Of a stretch of 64,000 bases of DNA, positions 53,605-64,000 are shown piece by piece; the first letter of the stretch is position 1, and the number at the start of each line of letters is the position of its first letter. Source of the stretch: Collibacillus ludicampi (lineage in GTDB: Bacteria > Bacillota > Bacilli > Tumebacillales > BOQE01); the NCBI RefSeq assembly GCF_023705585.1, contig NZ_BOQE01000001.1, positions 1,911,001-1,975,000 of the forward strand, in the 5' to 3' direction. The position numbers and the translations under genes were made by a program. The notes beneath the pieces are model-generated. The model saw only the letters and a program-made list of their open reading frames with translations. It searched no databases and had not been told where the DNA came from.

Positions 53605-53706
53605 ATGACAACGCAATTGATTGTTCTATGGACGATCTTAGGTGTAATCCCATTGCTCATCCTAATCTTCCTGTATATAGTTGCTTTTAAGTATCCAAAC
53701 AGATGA
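53605..53706 (+). CDS. Small single-span membrane peptide
   Basis: 33 residues: MTTQLIVLWTILGVIPLLIL then IFLYIVAFKYPNR. It is one membrane helix with a basic end. ATG 53605 follows AAGGAGTCAG, and a terminator follows at once. Such peptides can be toxins or membrane-protein modulators; function unknown. Confidence 0.55.
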   Translation: MTTQLIVLWTILGVIPLLILIFLYIVAFKYPNR

Positions 53707-53734
53707 AAAGGACCTTCTCTCCGAAGGTCCTTTC
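53707..53734. terminator. Bidirectional terminator
   Basis: AAAGGACCTTC-TCTCC-GAAGGTCCTTT, an 11-bp perfect stem between the membrane peptide gene and the convergent small gene. Confidence 0.85.
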
Positions 53735-53743
53735 ATATTCCAA

Positions 53744-53914
53744 TTAAAAGTCGTCTTCCGTCAAATGCATATCGGAATCCTCCATTGTATCCGGGATGTC
53801 TCTTCCCCATCCTCTTCGAATCAATTCTTGCAGGATGGCAAAATTTTCACGATCATTTTGTCGGCTTAACTCTTCCAACTCCTCTGTCGACATACGTTTA
53901 TAATCATGTTCCAT
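53744..53914 (-). CDS. Small acidic hypothetical protein
   Basis: 56 residues, strongly acidic, with a helix MSTEELEELSRQNDRENFAI and a GWGRDIPD turn. ATG 53914 is chosen because GAGGTGGACATC precedes it. It lies 16 bp after the next small gene on the same strand, probably one transcript. Unknown function. Confidence 0.6.
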   Translation of the reverse strand: MEHDYKRMSTEELEELSRQNDRENFAILQELIRRGWGRDIPDTMEDSDMHLTEDDF

Positions 53915-53930
53915 GATGTCCACCTCAAGG

Positions 53931-54185
53931 TTAGTACCGATGGAATTCTTCGGGGGTATCGAAGTCCAATTCATTGCCAAAGTAGTAGTTTAGAGTTCCT
54001 TTCAAATCAGAACTGTCCACTCGATTGATAAAATCGTTTAGAAAATTAGTGAGTGAACTGTTCGTTTTTTCACGTGCAGATTCAACGATCGGTAAATCGT
54101 TTTCTCCTAAAACGATCTGCATGTCAAAGTGTTCGTTGATCAATTCGACGATTGATTCAATCAGATTTTCTTTCGTCTCATACAT
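53931..54185 (-). CDS. Small hypothetical protein
   Basis: 84 residues, acidic and soluble, starting MYETKENLIESIVELINEHF. ATG 54185 follows GGAGGACGCC; the frame is open to 54206. I recognise no family. It forms a pair with the 56-residue protein gene. Confidence 0.6.
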   Translation of the reverse strand: MYETKENLIESIVELINEHFDMQIVLGENDLPIVESAREKTNSSLTNFLNDFINRVDSSDLKGTLNYYFGNELDFDTPEEFHRY

Positions 54186-54278
54186 ACGGCGTCCTCCGGT
54201 AGACAAGTGATGGTTCTAATATTCCCCGTAAGAAAATTGTTATGATCGGATCGTACCTTCAGAGGGGCGAATTTTTAC

Positions 54279-54311
54279 AAAACAAAACCGCCACCAAGGT
54301 GGTTTTGTTTT
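54279..54311. terminator. Bidirectional terminator-like hairpin
   Basis: ACAAAACCGCC and GGTGGTTTTGT pair around ACCAA (one G-T), flanked by A and T runs. It stands between divergent genes, so it may be a relic or insulate the CaiB gene promoter. Confidence 0.65.
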
Positions 54312-54451
54312 CGGTATTTAAGAATATATTTTTGTTATTATAGTAGAAATATTATGTATTATATGATTTCATTATTAGTATATAATGATCATTATATTTA
54401 AAAAATTAACGAATGTATTTTTCCAATCGTTTTAGGAAAGGAGAGTTTCGT

Positions 54452-55657
54452 ATGGGCCGACCATTGGAAGGTGTACGAATCATTGAACTGGGGTCTTTTA
54501 TCGCTGGGCCGTTTGCAACGCGATTACTCGCCGATTTTGGAGCGGAAGTGATCAAAGTGGAATCACTGGGCGGAGACCAATTGCGCCAGTGGGGGATCGG
54601 ACCGGAAGGAATGGATTCCTATTGGAGCATGATTCAACAGAGAAATAAGAAATCGATTGCAGTTAACCTTCGCGATCATGAAGGGCAAAAGATCGTGCGC
54701 GAGCTGATACGTACGGCGGATGCAGTGGTAGAAAATTTCAAGCCGGGTACGCTGGAAAAATGGAATCTTTCACATGACCAACTGAAACAAATCAATCCGC
54801 GTTTGATTATTACAGGTGTAAGCGGATTCGGGCAAACTGGCCCGTATAGGGATCGACCCGGATTTGGAAATATTGCGGAATCGATGGGCGGTTGGAGGTA
54901 TGTCACCGGTTTTCCCGATCGTCCGCCAGTGAGGGTAGGGTTATCTCTGGGCGATTCGGTCGCCGCACTATATGCAGTCATCGGTACATTGCTCGCGCTG
55001 TATCACCGGGATGCGAGAAAATCCGGTGAAGGACAGGTGGTTGATGTCGCCCTTTATGAAGCTGTTTTTAGCATGTTGGAAGGAATACTCCCTGAGTATG
55101 TACACGCCGGGCGCGTACGTGAGAGAAACGGAAATCAACCGGCGGCGCTCGCACCATCAAACGTATATCCGACGTCTGACGGAAAATGGGTAGCGATCGG
55201 TGCGAACAGCGACTCTCTATTCAAACGTTTGATGACGACGATAGGAAGAGAAGACCTTGCAAACGATCCCCGTCTTCAGGACAATCCGGGGCGGGTCAGG
55301 GTGGCCGACATGCTTGACGAAATCATCCAATCATGGACAACGTGTCATACCTTGCAAGAGATTGTTGAAATCCTTGATCGTGCAGGAGTTCCTGCAGGCC
55401 CCATTTATAGCATCGCTGATATTTATGCCGATCCTCACTATAAAGCGAGAGACATGTTCGTAACGGTAAAAGATGAACGGATTGGTGATTTGGTCATGCC
55501 GGGTATCGTTCCGAAGATGAGTAATACGCCGGGATCGATCAAACATGCAGGCCCGCCATGTGGATTGGATACTCGGAGTGTATTGAAAGAATTGGGCTAT
55601 GACGATGAACACATCGAGAATTTGCAGAAACAAGGGGTTATCGGAGTGGCAGATTGA
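54452..55657 (+). CDS. CaiB/BaiF family CoA-transferase
   Basis: A 401-residue family III CoA-transferase. It starts RPLEGVRIIELGSFIAGPFA then TRLLADFGAEVIKVES, and the catalytic Asp lies in the GNIAESMGGWRYVTGFPDRP region (about 165). ATG 54452 follows GGAAAGGAGAG. It moves CoA between carboxylic acids. An MFS gene follows with 26 bp between, so a route for import and activation of a carboxylate is likely, but the MFS gene is frameshifted. Confidence 0.9.
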   Translation: MGRPLEGVRIIELGSFIAGPFATRLLADFGAEVIKVESLGGDQLRQWGIGPEGMDSYWSMIQQRNKKSIAVNLRDHEGQKIVRELIRTADAVVENFKPGTLEKWNLSHDQLKQINPRLIITGVSGFGQTGPYRDRPGFGNIAESMGGWRYVTGFPDRPPVRVGLSLGDSVAALYAVIGTLLALYHRDARKSGEGQVVDVALYEAVFSMLEGILPEYVHAGRVRERNGNQPAALAPSNVYPTSDGKWVAIGANSDSLFKRLMTTIGREDLANDPRLQDNPGRVRVADMLDEIIQSWTTCHTLQEIVEILDRAGVPAGPIYSIADIYADPHYKARDMFVTVKDERIGDLVMPGIVPKMSNTPGSIKHAGPPCGLDTRSVLKELGYDDEHIENLQKQGVIGVAD

Positions 55658-55683
55658 ACATGAAAACTGAAGGAGGTACGACG

Positions 55684-57083
55684 ATGAAAGAAGTAACAGT
55701 GGCCGCTCGTTTAAACCGCTTACCGATCAGCGGCATTCATAGAAAAGCGACGATTTTGATCGGTATCGGACTTTTCTTTGATATTTATGATATTTTTCTT
55801 TCGGGAGTACTCGGTACTGTTCTCGCCAAGCAGTTTGGCGTCAATCAGAAAGAATTGCCTTTATTGGTTGGTTCGAGTTTTCTCGGCATGTTTCTAGGTG
55901 CGATCATTCTCGGGAGAATGGCGGACAAAATCGGTCGCAAGAAGGCATATTTGTTGAATCTTGCGATTTATTCGTTTTTCACATTATTTGGAGCGTTTAG
56001 TGACAGCGTGGGGAGTTTGATCATCTTTCGTTTCCTGGCCGGTCTGGGACTCGGGGCGGAAACCCCTCTTAGTGACACCTATCTGAGCGAATTATTGCCG
56101 TCTTCCCATCGCGGCAGGTATATCGCTTGGGCCTATACGATCAGCTTTTCGCGGTTCCTGTTGTCGGATTTTTGGGTCGCGGTCTGGTTCCCGTTCAACC
56201 GTTCGGAATCGACGGTTGGAGGTGGTTATTCGTCATTGGGAGTCTTGGAGCGTTTATCGTCTGGTTTTTGCGTCGAGACCTTCCCGAATCTCCCCGTTGG
56301 TTGGAGTCTGTCGGCAGAGTTGAGGAAGCGCGGGAACTTGCGAGCAAATTTGAAGAAGATGCCATTCGTACGCATGGTACCTTACCCGATGTGGAAGATG
56401 TTCCGATAAAGGTCAGTGGCCTGTTTCCGTTTCGATTGCTGTTCACCCGTGAGTATATTGGACGGACGATGATGTTATGGGTGTTTCAGATTATGCAAAC
56501 GATCGGTTATTACGGATTTGGTTCACTCGTGCCCATCATTCTGGCAGCTAAAGGGTACACGGTCATTAATTCCCTCCAATATACCGCTTTATCCTACTTA
56601 GGTTATCCACTGGGTTCGCTTTTATCTTTGCTTGTGGTGGAACGCGTCGACCGCAAATGGTTAATTGTCTCATCGGCATTTCTGATGGGGGTATTTGGAT
56701 TATCATTTGGCATGGCCGGATCTGCTGAAACGATCATCACTTTCGGTGTTCTGTATACACTTGTAAGCAACATTTTCTCGAATGCGTTTCATATTTTTCA
56801 GGCAGAGATCTTCCCTACATTCGCGCGGGCTACAGCGGCCGGAACCGCGTACAGTTTGAGCCGGTTGACAAGCGGTCTCATGCCATTTGTCCTATTGCCC
56901 GTTCTTAAACTATACGGTGCTACTGCGATGTTCACGGTGGTTGCCGCCGCGATGGTCATCATCATCCTCGACATCGGAATGTTTGCGCCCAAGACTGCTA
57001 GAAAGCCTTTAGAACATGTGAATGAAGTGCCATATACCGGTACGGTTCTCACTGGGCAACAACAGTCTACGCAGATCGAATAA
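55684..57083 (+). pseudogene. MFS transporter, single frameshift
   Basis: The first frame (55684 to about 56149) gives TM1-5 with GRMADKIGRKKAYLL, the MFS loop motif. The second (about 56127-57083) gives the rest, with DLPESPRWLESVGRVEEARE. The sequence AYTISF should continue FAVPVVGFLGRGLVPV; adding one T to the T4 run at 56146-56149 restores it. Rejoined, the protein has about 465 residues with twelve segments, of the sugar/acid-porter type. Either a recent mutation or a sequencing error in a homopolymer. Confidence 0.85.
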
Positions 57084-57160
57084 TTCCGGCTTGCATCTAC
57101 TGGGAACCGGTGATTCGGTAAACTTCGTCAAATCGTACCGAACCAACACCAAAAAGGAAA

Positions 57161-57191
57161 GGACTGTCGAGAGATAGAGCCTCGACAGTCC
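57161..57191 (-). terminator. Minus-strand terminator
   Basis: GGACTGTCGAG and CTCGACAGTCC form a perfect 11-bp stem around AGATAGAGC. On the minus strand TTTCCTTTTT follows; the plus strand has no T run. It lies after a short minus-strand frame. Confidence 0.7.
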
Positions 57192-57212
57192 GAAATTCAT
57201 ACAGAAAATTGG

Positions 57213-57317
57213 CTATTTCTTTTGATTTGCTTTGATTCTCTCCGAAGTAGCCTTCGCTTTGGCCTGAATTTGCAATTTTTTCTGGCTAAGATATTGGAAT
57301 AAATTCGTACCGTTCAT
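57213..57317 (-). CDS. Possible 34-residue basic peptide
   Basis: Minus-strand frame MNGTNLFQYLSQKKLQIQAK then AKATSERIKANQKK. It is basic and helical. No good ribosome binding site is seen, but a minus-strand terminator follows 21 bp after its stop with nothing else to serve. Confidence 0.35.
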   Translation of the reverse strand: MNGTNLFQYLSQKKLQIQAKAKATSERIKANQKK

Positions 57318-57336
57318 ACGAGAGGAAGATCAGAAC

Positions 57337-57695
57337 TTGAAAAAATTTTCTTTAGGATGTGCGGCGTTTTTGATTCTTGTTGTTGGGGTGATCGTCTATA
57401 TCATCAATAACTTCTTCTTCTCGATGGGCCATTGCCGGAGGGGGAATTTTTCAAACAGGCCATTTCGCCAAACAAGACATATACGATCAATTTCTATAAA
57501 ATTAATGGTGGAGCAACGACAGATTTTAGCATCAGGGGAGAACTGCTGAACAACAAAACGCAAGAGAAGAAAAATATTTATTGGGAGTATGGAACAGATC
57601 ATGTCAAAGCTTCCTGGATCGATGACCATACCGTTGTGATCAATTCGCATAAACTTGACGTAAGAAAAGATACGTACGATTGGCGGAGGGAGTAA
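57337..57695 (+). pseudogene. DUF5412-like membrane-anchored protein, frameshifted
   Basis: The first frame has one membrane helix (FLILVVGVIVYIINNFFF). The second begins near 57432 and has PEGEFFKQAISPNKTYTINF and NKTQEKKNIYWEYGTD, matching the usual body of DUF5412-like proteins, in which both parts are joined. The change of frame lies near 57411-57431 (TTCTTCTTC). Function unknown. This is the second frameshift within 1.3 kb. Confidence 0.65.
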
Positions 57696-57716
57696 ATCGC
57701 AAGATCCTTTGTCATG

Positions 57717-57749
57717 GCCAGAACACATGTGTGCTCTGGCTTTTTTTTT
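57717..57749 (+). terminator. Rho-independent terminator
   Basis: GCCAGAACACA and TGTGCTCTGGC pair around TG with one mismatch, then T9. Confidence 0.85.
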
Positions 57750-57968
57750 GACAAAAAAATCATCGATTCTGCAAGAACCGACAGGAATTCCAGATTTGAC
57801 GTCGAATACTTGTTAGGTGTTATGCCTACTTGAGTGCGTGCGAAAGCCGAATGAGCATGAAGACTCTTACATTTGTGACGTTGACCCACAAAAAGTGTGT
57901 GTTCAAACTCTGTTTTCCGGATGTTTGAGCAATCATGACGATAAACATGTGGGAGAAAGGAGAGGAAG

Positions 57969-59150
57969 ATGCGTATTAAACAGAAAATCATTGTTTCTTT
58001 TTTGATTGGAGCGTTTGCCATGGGAACGGTCTTGCCGGCGAGCGTATACGCTGATGATGCGCAGCAGAGGTTGGATCAATTAAAACAGCAGCACGCACAA
58101 ACCGGGCAGATGATCAATCAATTAAAGGGACAAGAATCCAACCTTAGCAATCAAATCGATACATTGAATAAACAAATTCAAGAATATGGCCAACAAATCC
58201 AAGACTTAGAGGCACAAATTCAAACATTGTCGACGAAGATTGCCGCTTTACAAGCGGATATTGATAAAACGCAGAAAAAGCTGGAACGACGTAATGAGAT
58301 GCTGAAGAAACGGATCCGCGTCATGTATGAAGACGGGGAAGTCTCCTATCTCGACGTTCTGCTGCAAGCGACGGATTTCAGTGATTTTATCGATCGTTTA
58401 AGCACGCTATCGTTTATCGTCGATCAAGATAAGCAGTTACTTGAGGAAGTCAAACAAATGAAAGCCCGTTTGCTTGACTCCCAGAAGCAACTGAAAGATC
58501 AGCAAGCTTTACAACAGCAGAAGCAAAACCAATTGCAAGCAGCCAAAGCAGAACAAGAGCAAGCCAAGCATCAGAGAGAAATCGCGCTGAGTCAAGTCCA
58601 AGCGGAGCGACAGGAGAAAGAGAAAGCATATCAAGATGAGGAACAGGAAATCGCTGCTGCAGAGGCGGAAATTGCCGCTGCCGTTTCCGCGCGGCTTGCC
58701 GCTCAGCAATCATCCGGCGTAGGCGGACAAGCGCAAGAGTTTTCTTTCACAAGCAGCGGGTCATGGACATGGCCGGTGCCTTCTTCCTATACGATTACAT
58801 CAGGATATGGGCCTCGTGCCGGAGGGTTCCATAAGGGAATTGACATTGGCGCTCCTGTGGGAACGCCGATTGTAGCAGTCGATGATGGGGAAGTATTGTT
58901 CGCTGGTCCCGCTTCCGGTTTCGGTCATTGGATTGTGATCAGACATAGCAACGGTGTTATGAGCGTATACGGCCACATGTATTCGGACGGGGTGCTCGTC
59001 TCGCCGGGACAGATCGTTCATAAAGGACAGGTGATCGGTAAAGTGGGAAGCGATGGAGAGTCGACGGGTCCTCATCTGCACTTCGGGGTGGCAACAGGTA
59101 TTTCTGGAGGAAGCATGAATTATGTGAATCCGGTGCCTTATCTGCAATAA
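57969..59150 (+). CDS. Murein hydrolase with coiled coil and M23 peptidase domain (EnvC-like)
   Basis: A 393-residue secreted protein. Signal peptide 1-28 (VSFLIGAFAMGTVLPASVYA), long coiled coil at about 30-235 rich in Gln/Glu/Lys, then an M23 domain (about 275-385) with zinc ligands in FHKGIDIGAP and GPHLHFG. It cleaves peptidoglycan peptides or activates another hydrolase, and the coiled coil suggests recruitment by FtsEX-like partners as in EnvC/PcsB. ATG 57969 follows GGAGAGG. Alone between two terminators. Confidence 0.9.
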   Translation: MRIKQKIIVSFLIGAFAMGTVLPASVYADDAQQRLDQLKQQHAQTGQMINQLKGQESNLSNQIDTLNKQIQEYGQQIQDLEAQIQTLSTKIAALQADIDKTQKKLERRNEMLKKRIRVMYEDGEVSYLDVLLQATDFSDFIDRLSTLSFIVDQDKQLLEEVKQMKARLLDSQKQLKDQQALQQQKQNQLQAAKAEQEQAKHQREIALSQVQAERQEKEKAYQDEEQEIAAAEAEIAAAVSARLAAQQSSGVGGQAQEFSFTSSGSWTWPVPSSYTITSGYGPRAGGFHKGIDIGAPVGTPIVAVDDGEVLFAGPASGFGHWIVIRHSNGVMSVYGHMYSDGVLVSPGQIVHKGQVIGKVGSDGESTGPHLHFGVATGISGGSMNYVNPVPYLQ

Positions 59151-59160
59151 AGGTGTAATG

Positions 59161-59191
59161 AAACCACCGTAAAAAACGGTGGTTTCATTTT
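59161..59191 (+). terminator. Terminator of the M23 hydrolase gene
   Basis: AAACCACCGT-AAAAA-ACGGTGGTTT followed by CATTTT. Confidence 0.85.
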
Positions 59192-59299
59192 AGAGATTGC
59201 AAGAAATGCATGTGGATGTATGCTTTCGCTTAAGCTATGCTAAGGAATGTCTGGTTTCGTTTTTATTTTTTTGTAGATTAAGGATGGTGTTATTGACTT

Positions 59300-60835
59300 A
59301 TGGATCATCGCGAAATGGTCGTGGTATTAGATTTCGGCGGCCAATACAACCAACTGATCACAAGGCGCATTCGTGAACTGAATGTGTATTCGGAACTTTT
59401 GCCTTTTTCGACGACGGCAGAAGAACTGCGCAAAATGAATCTGAAAGGGATCGTTTTTTCCGGTGGGCCGAATTCCGTTTATAGCGAGGGAGCTCCAAAG
59501 GTAGATCCCGCGATCTTTGAACTAGGTGTACCGATCTTGGGGATATGTTATGGCATGCAGTTGATTGCAAGCCATTTTCATGCGAAAGTGGAACGTGCGG
59601 CTGTTCGTGAATACGGCAAAGCGATCGTCGAAGTCGTGTCCGAATCACCCTTGCATCGCGGACAACCTCAAAGCCAGCAGGTATGGATGAGCCACAGCGA
59701 TATGGTGATCGCTCCGCCTGAAGGGTTCGTTGTAGACAGCAAGACAGAACAATGTCCAGTCGCGGGAATGAGTGATCCATCCCGGAACATTTATGCCGTT
59801 CAATTCCATCCGGAAGTGAATCATTCGATTTATGGGCAGGATTTGTTGCGAAACTTTCTTTTTGAAGTTTGTCGCTGTGAAGGCTCATGGACGATGCATA
59901 ACTATGTGGAAGAAGCTGTTCAGGCGATCCGTGAACAAGTGGGCGACAAAAAAGTTCTCTGTGCTTTATCGGGTGGGGTGGATTCATCCGTAGCCGCTGT
60001 TCTTGTCCATCGGGCGATCGGTGATAATCTGACATGTATGTTTGTCGATCACGGTCTGTTGCGTAAACATGAAGCGGACTTGGTGATGGAAACGTTCGCG
60101 GATCATTTCCATATGAACGTGATTCGCATCGATGCAAAAGCACGTTTCTTGAATCGTCTTGAAGGTGTAACGGATCCTGAGAAGAAAAGAAAGATCATTG
60201 GCGAAGAGTTCATTCGTGTCTTTGAAGAGGAATCGAAGAAATTAGGAGAATTCGATTTTCTTGCGCAGGGGACTTTATATACCGATATTATCGAATCGGG
60301 AACTGCCACGGCTGCAACAATCAAATCCCATCATAACGTAGGCGGATTGCCTGAAGATATGCAGTTTGACTTAGTGGAACCGTTGAAGACACTTTTTAAA
60401 GATGAAGTGCGTGCGTTGGGGACGGAGCTTGGACTCTCCGACGAGATTGTATGGCGTCAACCGTTCCCTGGCCCCGGTTTGGCCATTCGTATTATCGGCG
60501 CTGTGACAGAGGAGAAGCTGGAGATCTTGCGTGATGCCGACTTTGTTGTTCGGGACACGATCCGCAAAGCGGGGCTTGAGCGAGATATCTGGCAATATTT
60601 CGCCGTTCTTCCCGATATTAAGAGTGTTGGCGTGATGGGAGACGAACGTACCTACGCTTATACGATCGCCATTCGTGCGGTTACTTCCAAGGATGGTATG
60701 ACTGCAGATTGGGCGCGTATACCTTATGATGTGTTAGAAACGCTCTCCGTTCGATTGGTGAACGAAGTCAAAGGTGTCAACCGCGTGGTGTATGATATTA
60801 CATCCAAACCGCCGGCTACGATCGAGTGGGAGTAA
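59300..60835 (+). CDS. guaA: GMP synthase (glutamine-hydrolysing)
   Basis: A 511-residue enzyme that makes GMP from XMP. The glutamine amidotransferase half has GICYGMQLI (Cys 83) and QFHPEVNHS (His/Glu). The ATP-pyrophosphatase P-loop LSGGVDSSV is near 222, and the dimerisation end finishes [15 protein letters not shown] 59300 lies after TAAGGATGG. I find no purine riboswitch in the short leader. It lies just before the rrn operon. Confidence 0.96.
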   Translation: MDHREMVVVLDFGGQYNQLITRRIRELNVYSELLPFSTTAEELRKMNLKGIVFSGGPNSVYSEGAPKVDPAIFELGVPILGICYGMQLIASHFHAKVERAAVREYGKAIVEVVSESPLHRGQPQSQQVWMSHSDMVIAPPEGFVVDSKTEQCPVAGMSDPSRNIYAVQFHPEVNHSIYGQDLLRNFLFEVCRCEGSWTMHNYVEEAVQAIREQVGDKKVLCALSGGVDSSVAAVLVHRAIGDNLTCMFVDHGLLRKHEADLVMETFADHFHMNVIRIDAKARFLNRLEGVTDPEKKRKIIGEEFIRVFEEESKKLGEFDFLAQGTLYTDIIESGTATAATIKSHHNVGGLPEDMQFDLVEPLKTLFKDEVRALGTELGLSDEIVWRQPFPGPGLAIRIIGAVTEEKLEILRDADFVVRDTIRKAGLERDIWQYFAVLPDIKSVGVMGDERTYAYTIAIRAVTSKDGMTADWARIPYDVLETLSVRLVNEVKGVNRVVYDITSKPPATIEWE

Positions 60836-60852
60836 ACTGTGATTTCTGTTGA

Positions 60853-60880
60853 GCAGGGTTTATTGCGGGCCCTGCTTTTT
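60853..60880 (+). terminator. Terminator of guaA
   Basis: GCAGGG and CCCTGC pair around a 11-nt loop, followed by T5. Confidence 0.75.
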
Positions 60881-60978
60881 GTTTTATGTACACACGAGTA
60901 AGCAGAAGAATAATCGATTTTTGGTTCTATAGGATCTATTGATTTTGACTTTTGTTCCGATTTGTTCGAGATTCATGC

Positions 60979-61007
60979 TTGAAGGTTCTATGTATACGTG
61001 ATAATAT
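60979..61007 (+). promoter_or_regulatory. rrn promoter
   Basis: TTGAAG (60979-60984) and TAATAT (61002-61007) with a 17-bp spacer, about 200 bp before the 16S gene. The flanking region 60881-61205 has no gene. Confidence 0.55.
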
Positions 61008-61107
61008 AGCTCTCGTCGCCGCGATGAGCGGTGATGATAAACGAAACATAAATTACCACTTGCAAAATAGATTGCAAGGTGGCATATTGAGAAAGTCGCT
61101 GTTGCGA

Positions 61108-61125
61108 TGATCGCTCTTTGAAAAC
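61108..61125 (+). promoter_or_regulatory. boxA-like antitermination sequence
   Basis: TGATCGCTCTTTGAAAACT, the boxA-type sequence usual in the leader of Bacillales rRNA operons. Confidence 0.6.
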
Positions 61126-61130
61126 TGAAT

Positions 61131-61142
61131 CGTGCAGAAGAG
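61131..61142 (+). other. 16S processing stem, 5' arm
   Basis: CGTGCAGAAGAG pairs with sequence after the 16S gene (62772-62787, GCTCTTCTTCTGCACG) with one bulge. This forms the long stem cut by RNase III to free pre-16S. A compact hairpin (61166-61200, GCTCTGC/GCAGAGC enclosing GCCTCGC/GCGAGGC) follows. Confidence 0.65.
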
Positions 61143-61205
61143 AGCCACGATTGAACATTGCATGGGCTCTGCAAGAAGCCTCGCTCGCGAGGCGCAGAGC
61201 GAATT

Positions 61206-62930
<1,725 letters not shown>

Positions 62931-64000
62931 AGGTTAAGCTACGAAGGGCGCACGGAGGATGCCTTGGCGCCAGGTGCCGATGAAGGACGGGGCTAACGCC
63001 GATACGCCTCGGGGAGCCGTAAGCAGGCTTTGATCCGGGGATTTCCGAATGGGGCAACCCACCCCGCGTAATGGCGGGGTATCCACTGCTGAATCCATAG
63101 GCAGTGAGAAGGTACACCAGGGGAACTGAAACATCTTAGTACCCTGAGGAAAAGAAAACAACAGTGATTCCCTCAGTAGTGGCGAGCGAACGGGGAAGAG
63201 CCTAAACCGCTGTGCTTGCACAGGCGGGGTCGTGGGGCGTCTCACATGGAGTTACCAATCCTTTTCGTAAGAGAACGGCTTGGAACAGCCGACCAGAGAG
63301 GGTGACAGTCCCGTATCTGAAACGAAGAGGACTCGAGACGGACCCCGAGTACCGCGGGACACGAGGAATCCCGTGGGAATCCGGGAGGACCACCTCCTAA
63401 GGCTAAATACAACCTGGCGACCGATAGTGAACCAGTACCGTGAGGGAAAGGTGAAAAGCACCGCGGGAGCGGAGTGAAAGAGAACCTGAAACCGTGTGCC
63501 TACAATCAGTCGGAGGGCGTTTATGCCTGACGGCGTGCCTTTGTAGAATGAACCGGCGAGTTACGATTGCGTGCGAGGTTAAGGCGGGAAGCCGGAGCCG
63601 CAGCGAAAGCGAGTCTGAAGAGGGCTTGAGTACGCAGTCGTAGACCCGAAACCGTGTGATCTATCCCTGTGCAGGATGAAGTGCGGGTAAAGCCGCATGG
63701 AGGTCCGAACCCACGCATGTTGAAAAATGCGGGGATGACGTGGGGATAGCGGTGAAATTCCAATCGAACTCGGAGATAGCTGGTTCTCCCGAAATAGCTT
63801 TAGGGCTAGCGTCGGAGCAGAGACATGGAGGTAGAGCACTGATTGGGCTAGGGGCCTTCGCGGGTTACCGAACTCAGTCAAACTCCGAATGCCATGATCT
63901 CGGTCTCCGGCAGTCAGACTACGAGTGCTAAGATCCGTGGTCAAAAGGGAAACAGCCCAGACCATCAGCTAAGGTCCCCAAATTCCGGTTAAGTGGGAAA
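62931..64000 (+). rRNA. 23S ribosomal RNA, 5' part
   Basis: Begins near GGTTAAGCTACGAAGGGCGC with the usual 23S start, and continues through GTGAAAAGCACCGCGGGAG and GAGATAGCTGGTTCTC to the window end. Only about 1.07 kb of about 2.9 kb is in the window. Confidence 0.96.

Noticed and set aside
57817..58005. Short frame overlapping the M23 hydrolase start
   Set aside because: No family features; it overlaps the leader and signal peptide of a clear gene.
59192..59299. Purine riboswitch before guaA
   Set aside because: The gap is only about 110 bp, with no conserved three-way junction sequence and no terminator/antiterminator pair.
59358..60143. A 261-codon frame antisense to guaA
   Set aside because: Composition is typical of a shadow frame, and guaA is complete on the plus strand.

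Overview
The window comes from a Gram-positive, low-to-medium GC member of the Bacillales. GroES-GroEL sit behind a CIRCE operator, ribosome binding sites are AGGAGG-like, TTG and GTG starts are common, and the tatA-tatC pair, GtaB-type GalU and LctP/GlcDF lactate-glycolate genes all fit. The 16S gene at the right end looks Alicyclobacillaceae-like to me, but I could not align it, so the genus stays open.

Layout. (1) 50-8604: a probable five-gene operon with one intact P-type ATPase, two further P-type ATPase-like proteins that have lost the catalytic motifs, a PacL-like small membrane protein and a small charged protein. (2) 8593-14179: an ABC-F ATPase, 5-formyl-THF cyclo-ligase, a diguanylate cyclase, an SDR oxidoreductase and mobA, with two copies of a palindromic intergenic repeat. 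(3) 14389-18696: molybdenum cofactor genes (molybdopterin-binding protein, moeA, mobB) followed by tatA and tatC, which suits export of molybdoenzymes. (4) 19012-21110: CIRCE-groES-groEL. (5) 21.2-29.2 kb: an AT-rich accessory zone with IS21 remnants, an integrase tail, an MFS transporter, an amidohydrolase with a MerR regulator, and several broken genes (methyltransferase, VOC, Sel1-repeat). (6) 29.4-37.3 kb: a nitrile/amide utilisation module. A sigma-54 activator with its own AmiC-like ligand domain lies divergent from a -24/-12 promoter that precedes cobalt nitrile hydratase beta, alpha and activator, an aliphatic amidase, an AmiB-like AAA+ chaperone and a NiCoT cobalt transporter. (7) 37.4-44.4 kb: a CsoR/CstR-like repressor, an OmpR-type two-component system, and a cell-surface glycosylation operon (GT39, broken GT2, GtrA, GalU). 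Both the two-component and the glycosylation promoters carry TTCAG repeats at an exact 11-bp period. (8) 44.5-51.6 kb: a b-type haem-like membrane protein, glcF-glcD divergent from lctP with two TCATCAGATGA palindromes, and a C4-dicarboxylate/glutamate symporter. (9) 51.7-54.2 kb: a small phage-like immunity module (ImmA/IrrE peptidase, two divergent XRE regulators, five 15-bp operators, small genes). (10) 54.4-60.9 kb: CaiB-type CoA-transferase, a frameshifted MFS gene, a frameshifted DUF5412-like gene, an M23 peptidoglycan hydrolase and guaA. (11) 60.9-64 kb: an rrn operon with promoter, 16S and the 5' part of 23S, with no tRNA in the spacer.

The most interesting systems are the pseudo-ATPase operon, the self-contained nitrile regulon, and the two-component/glycosyltransferase link through the TTCAG arrays. 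All functions are read from sequence and memory of the families; no search was run.
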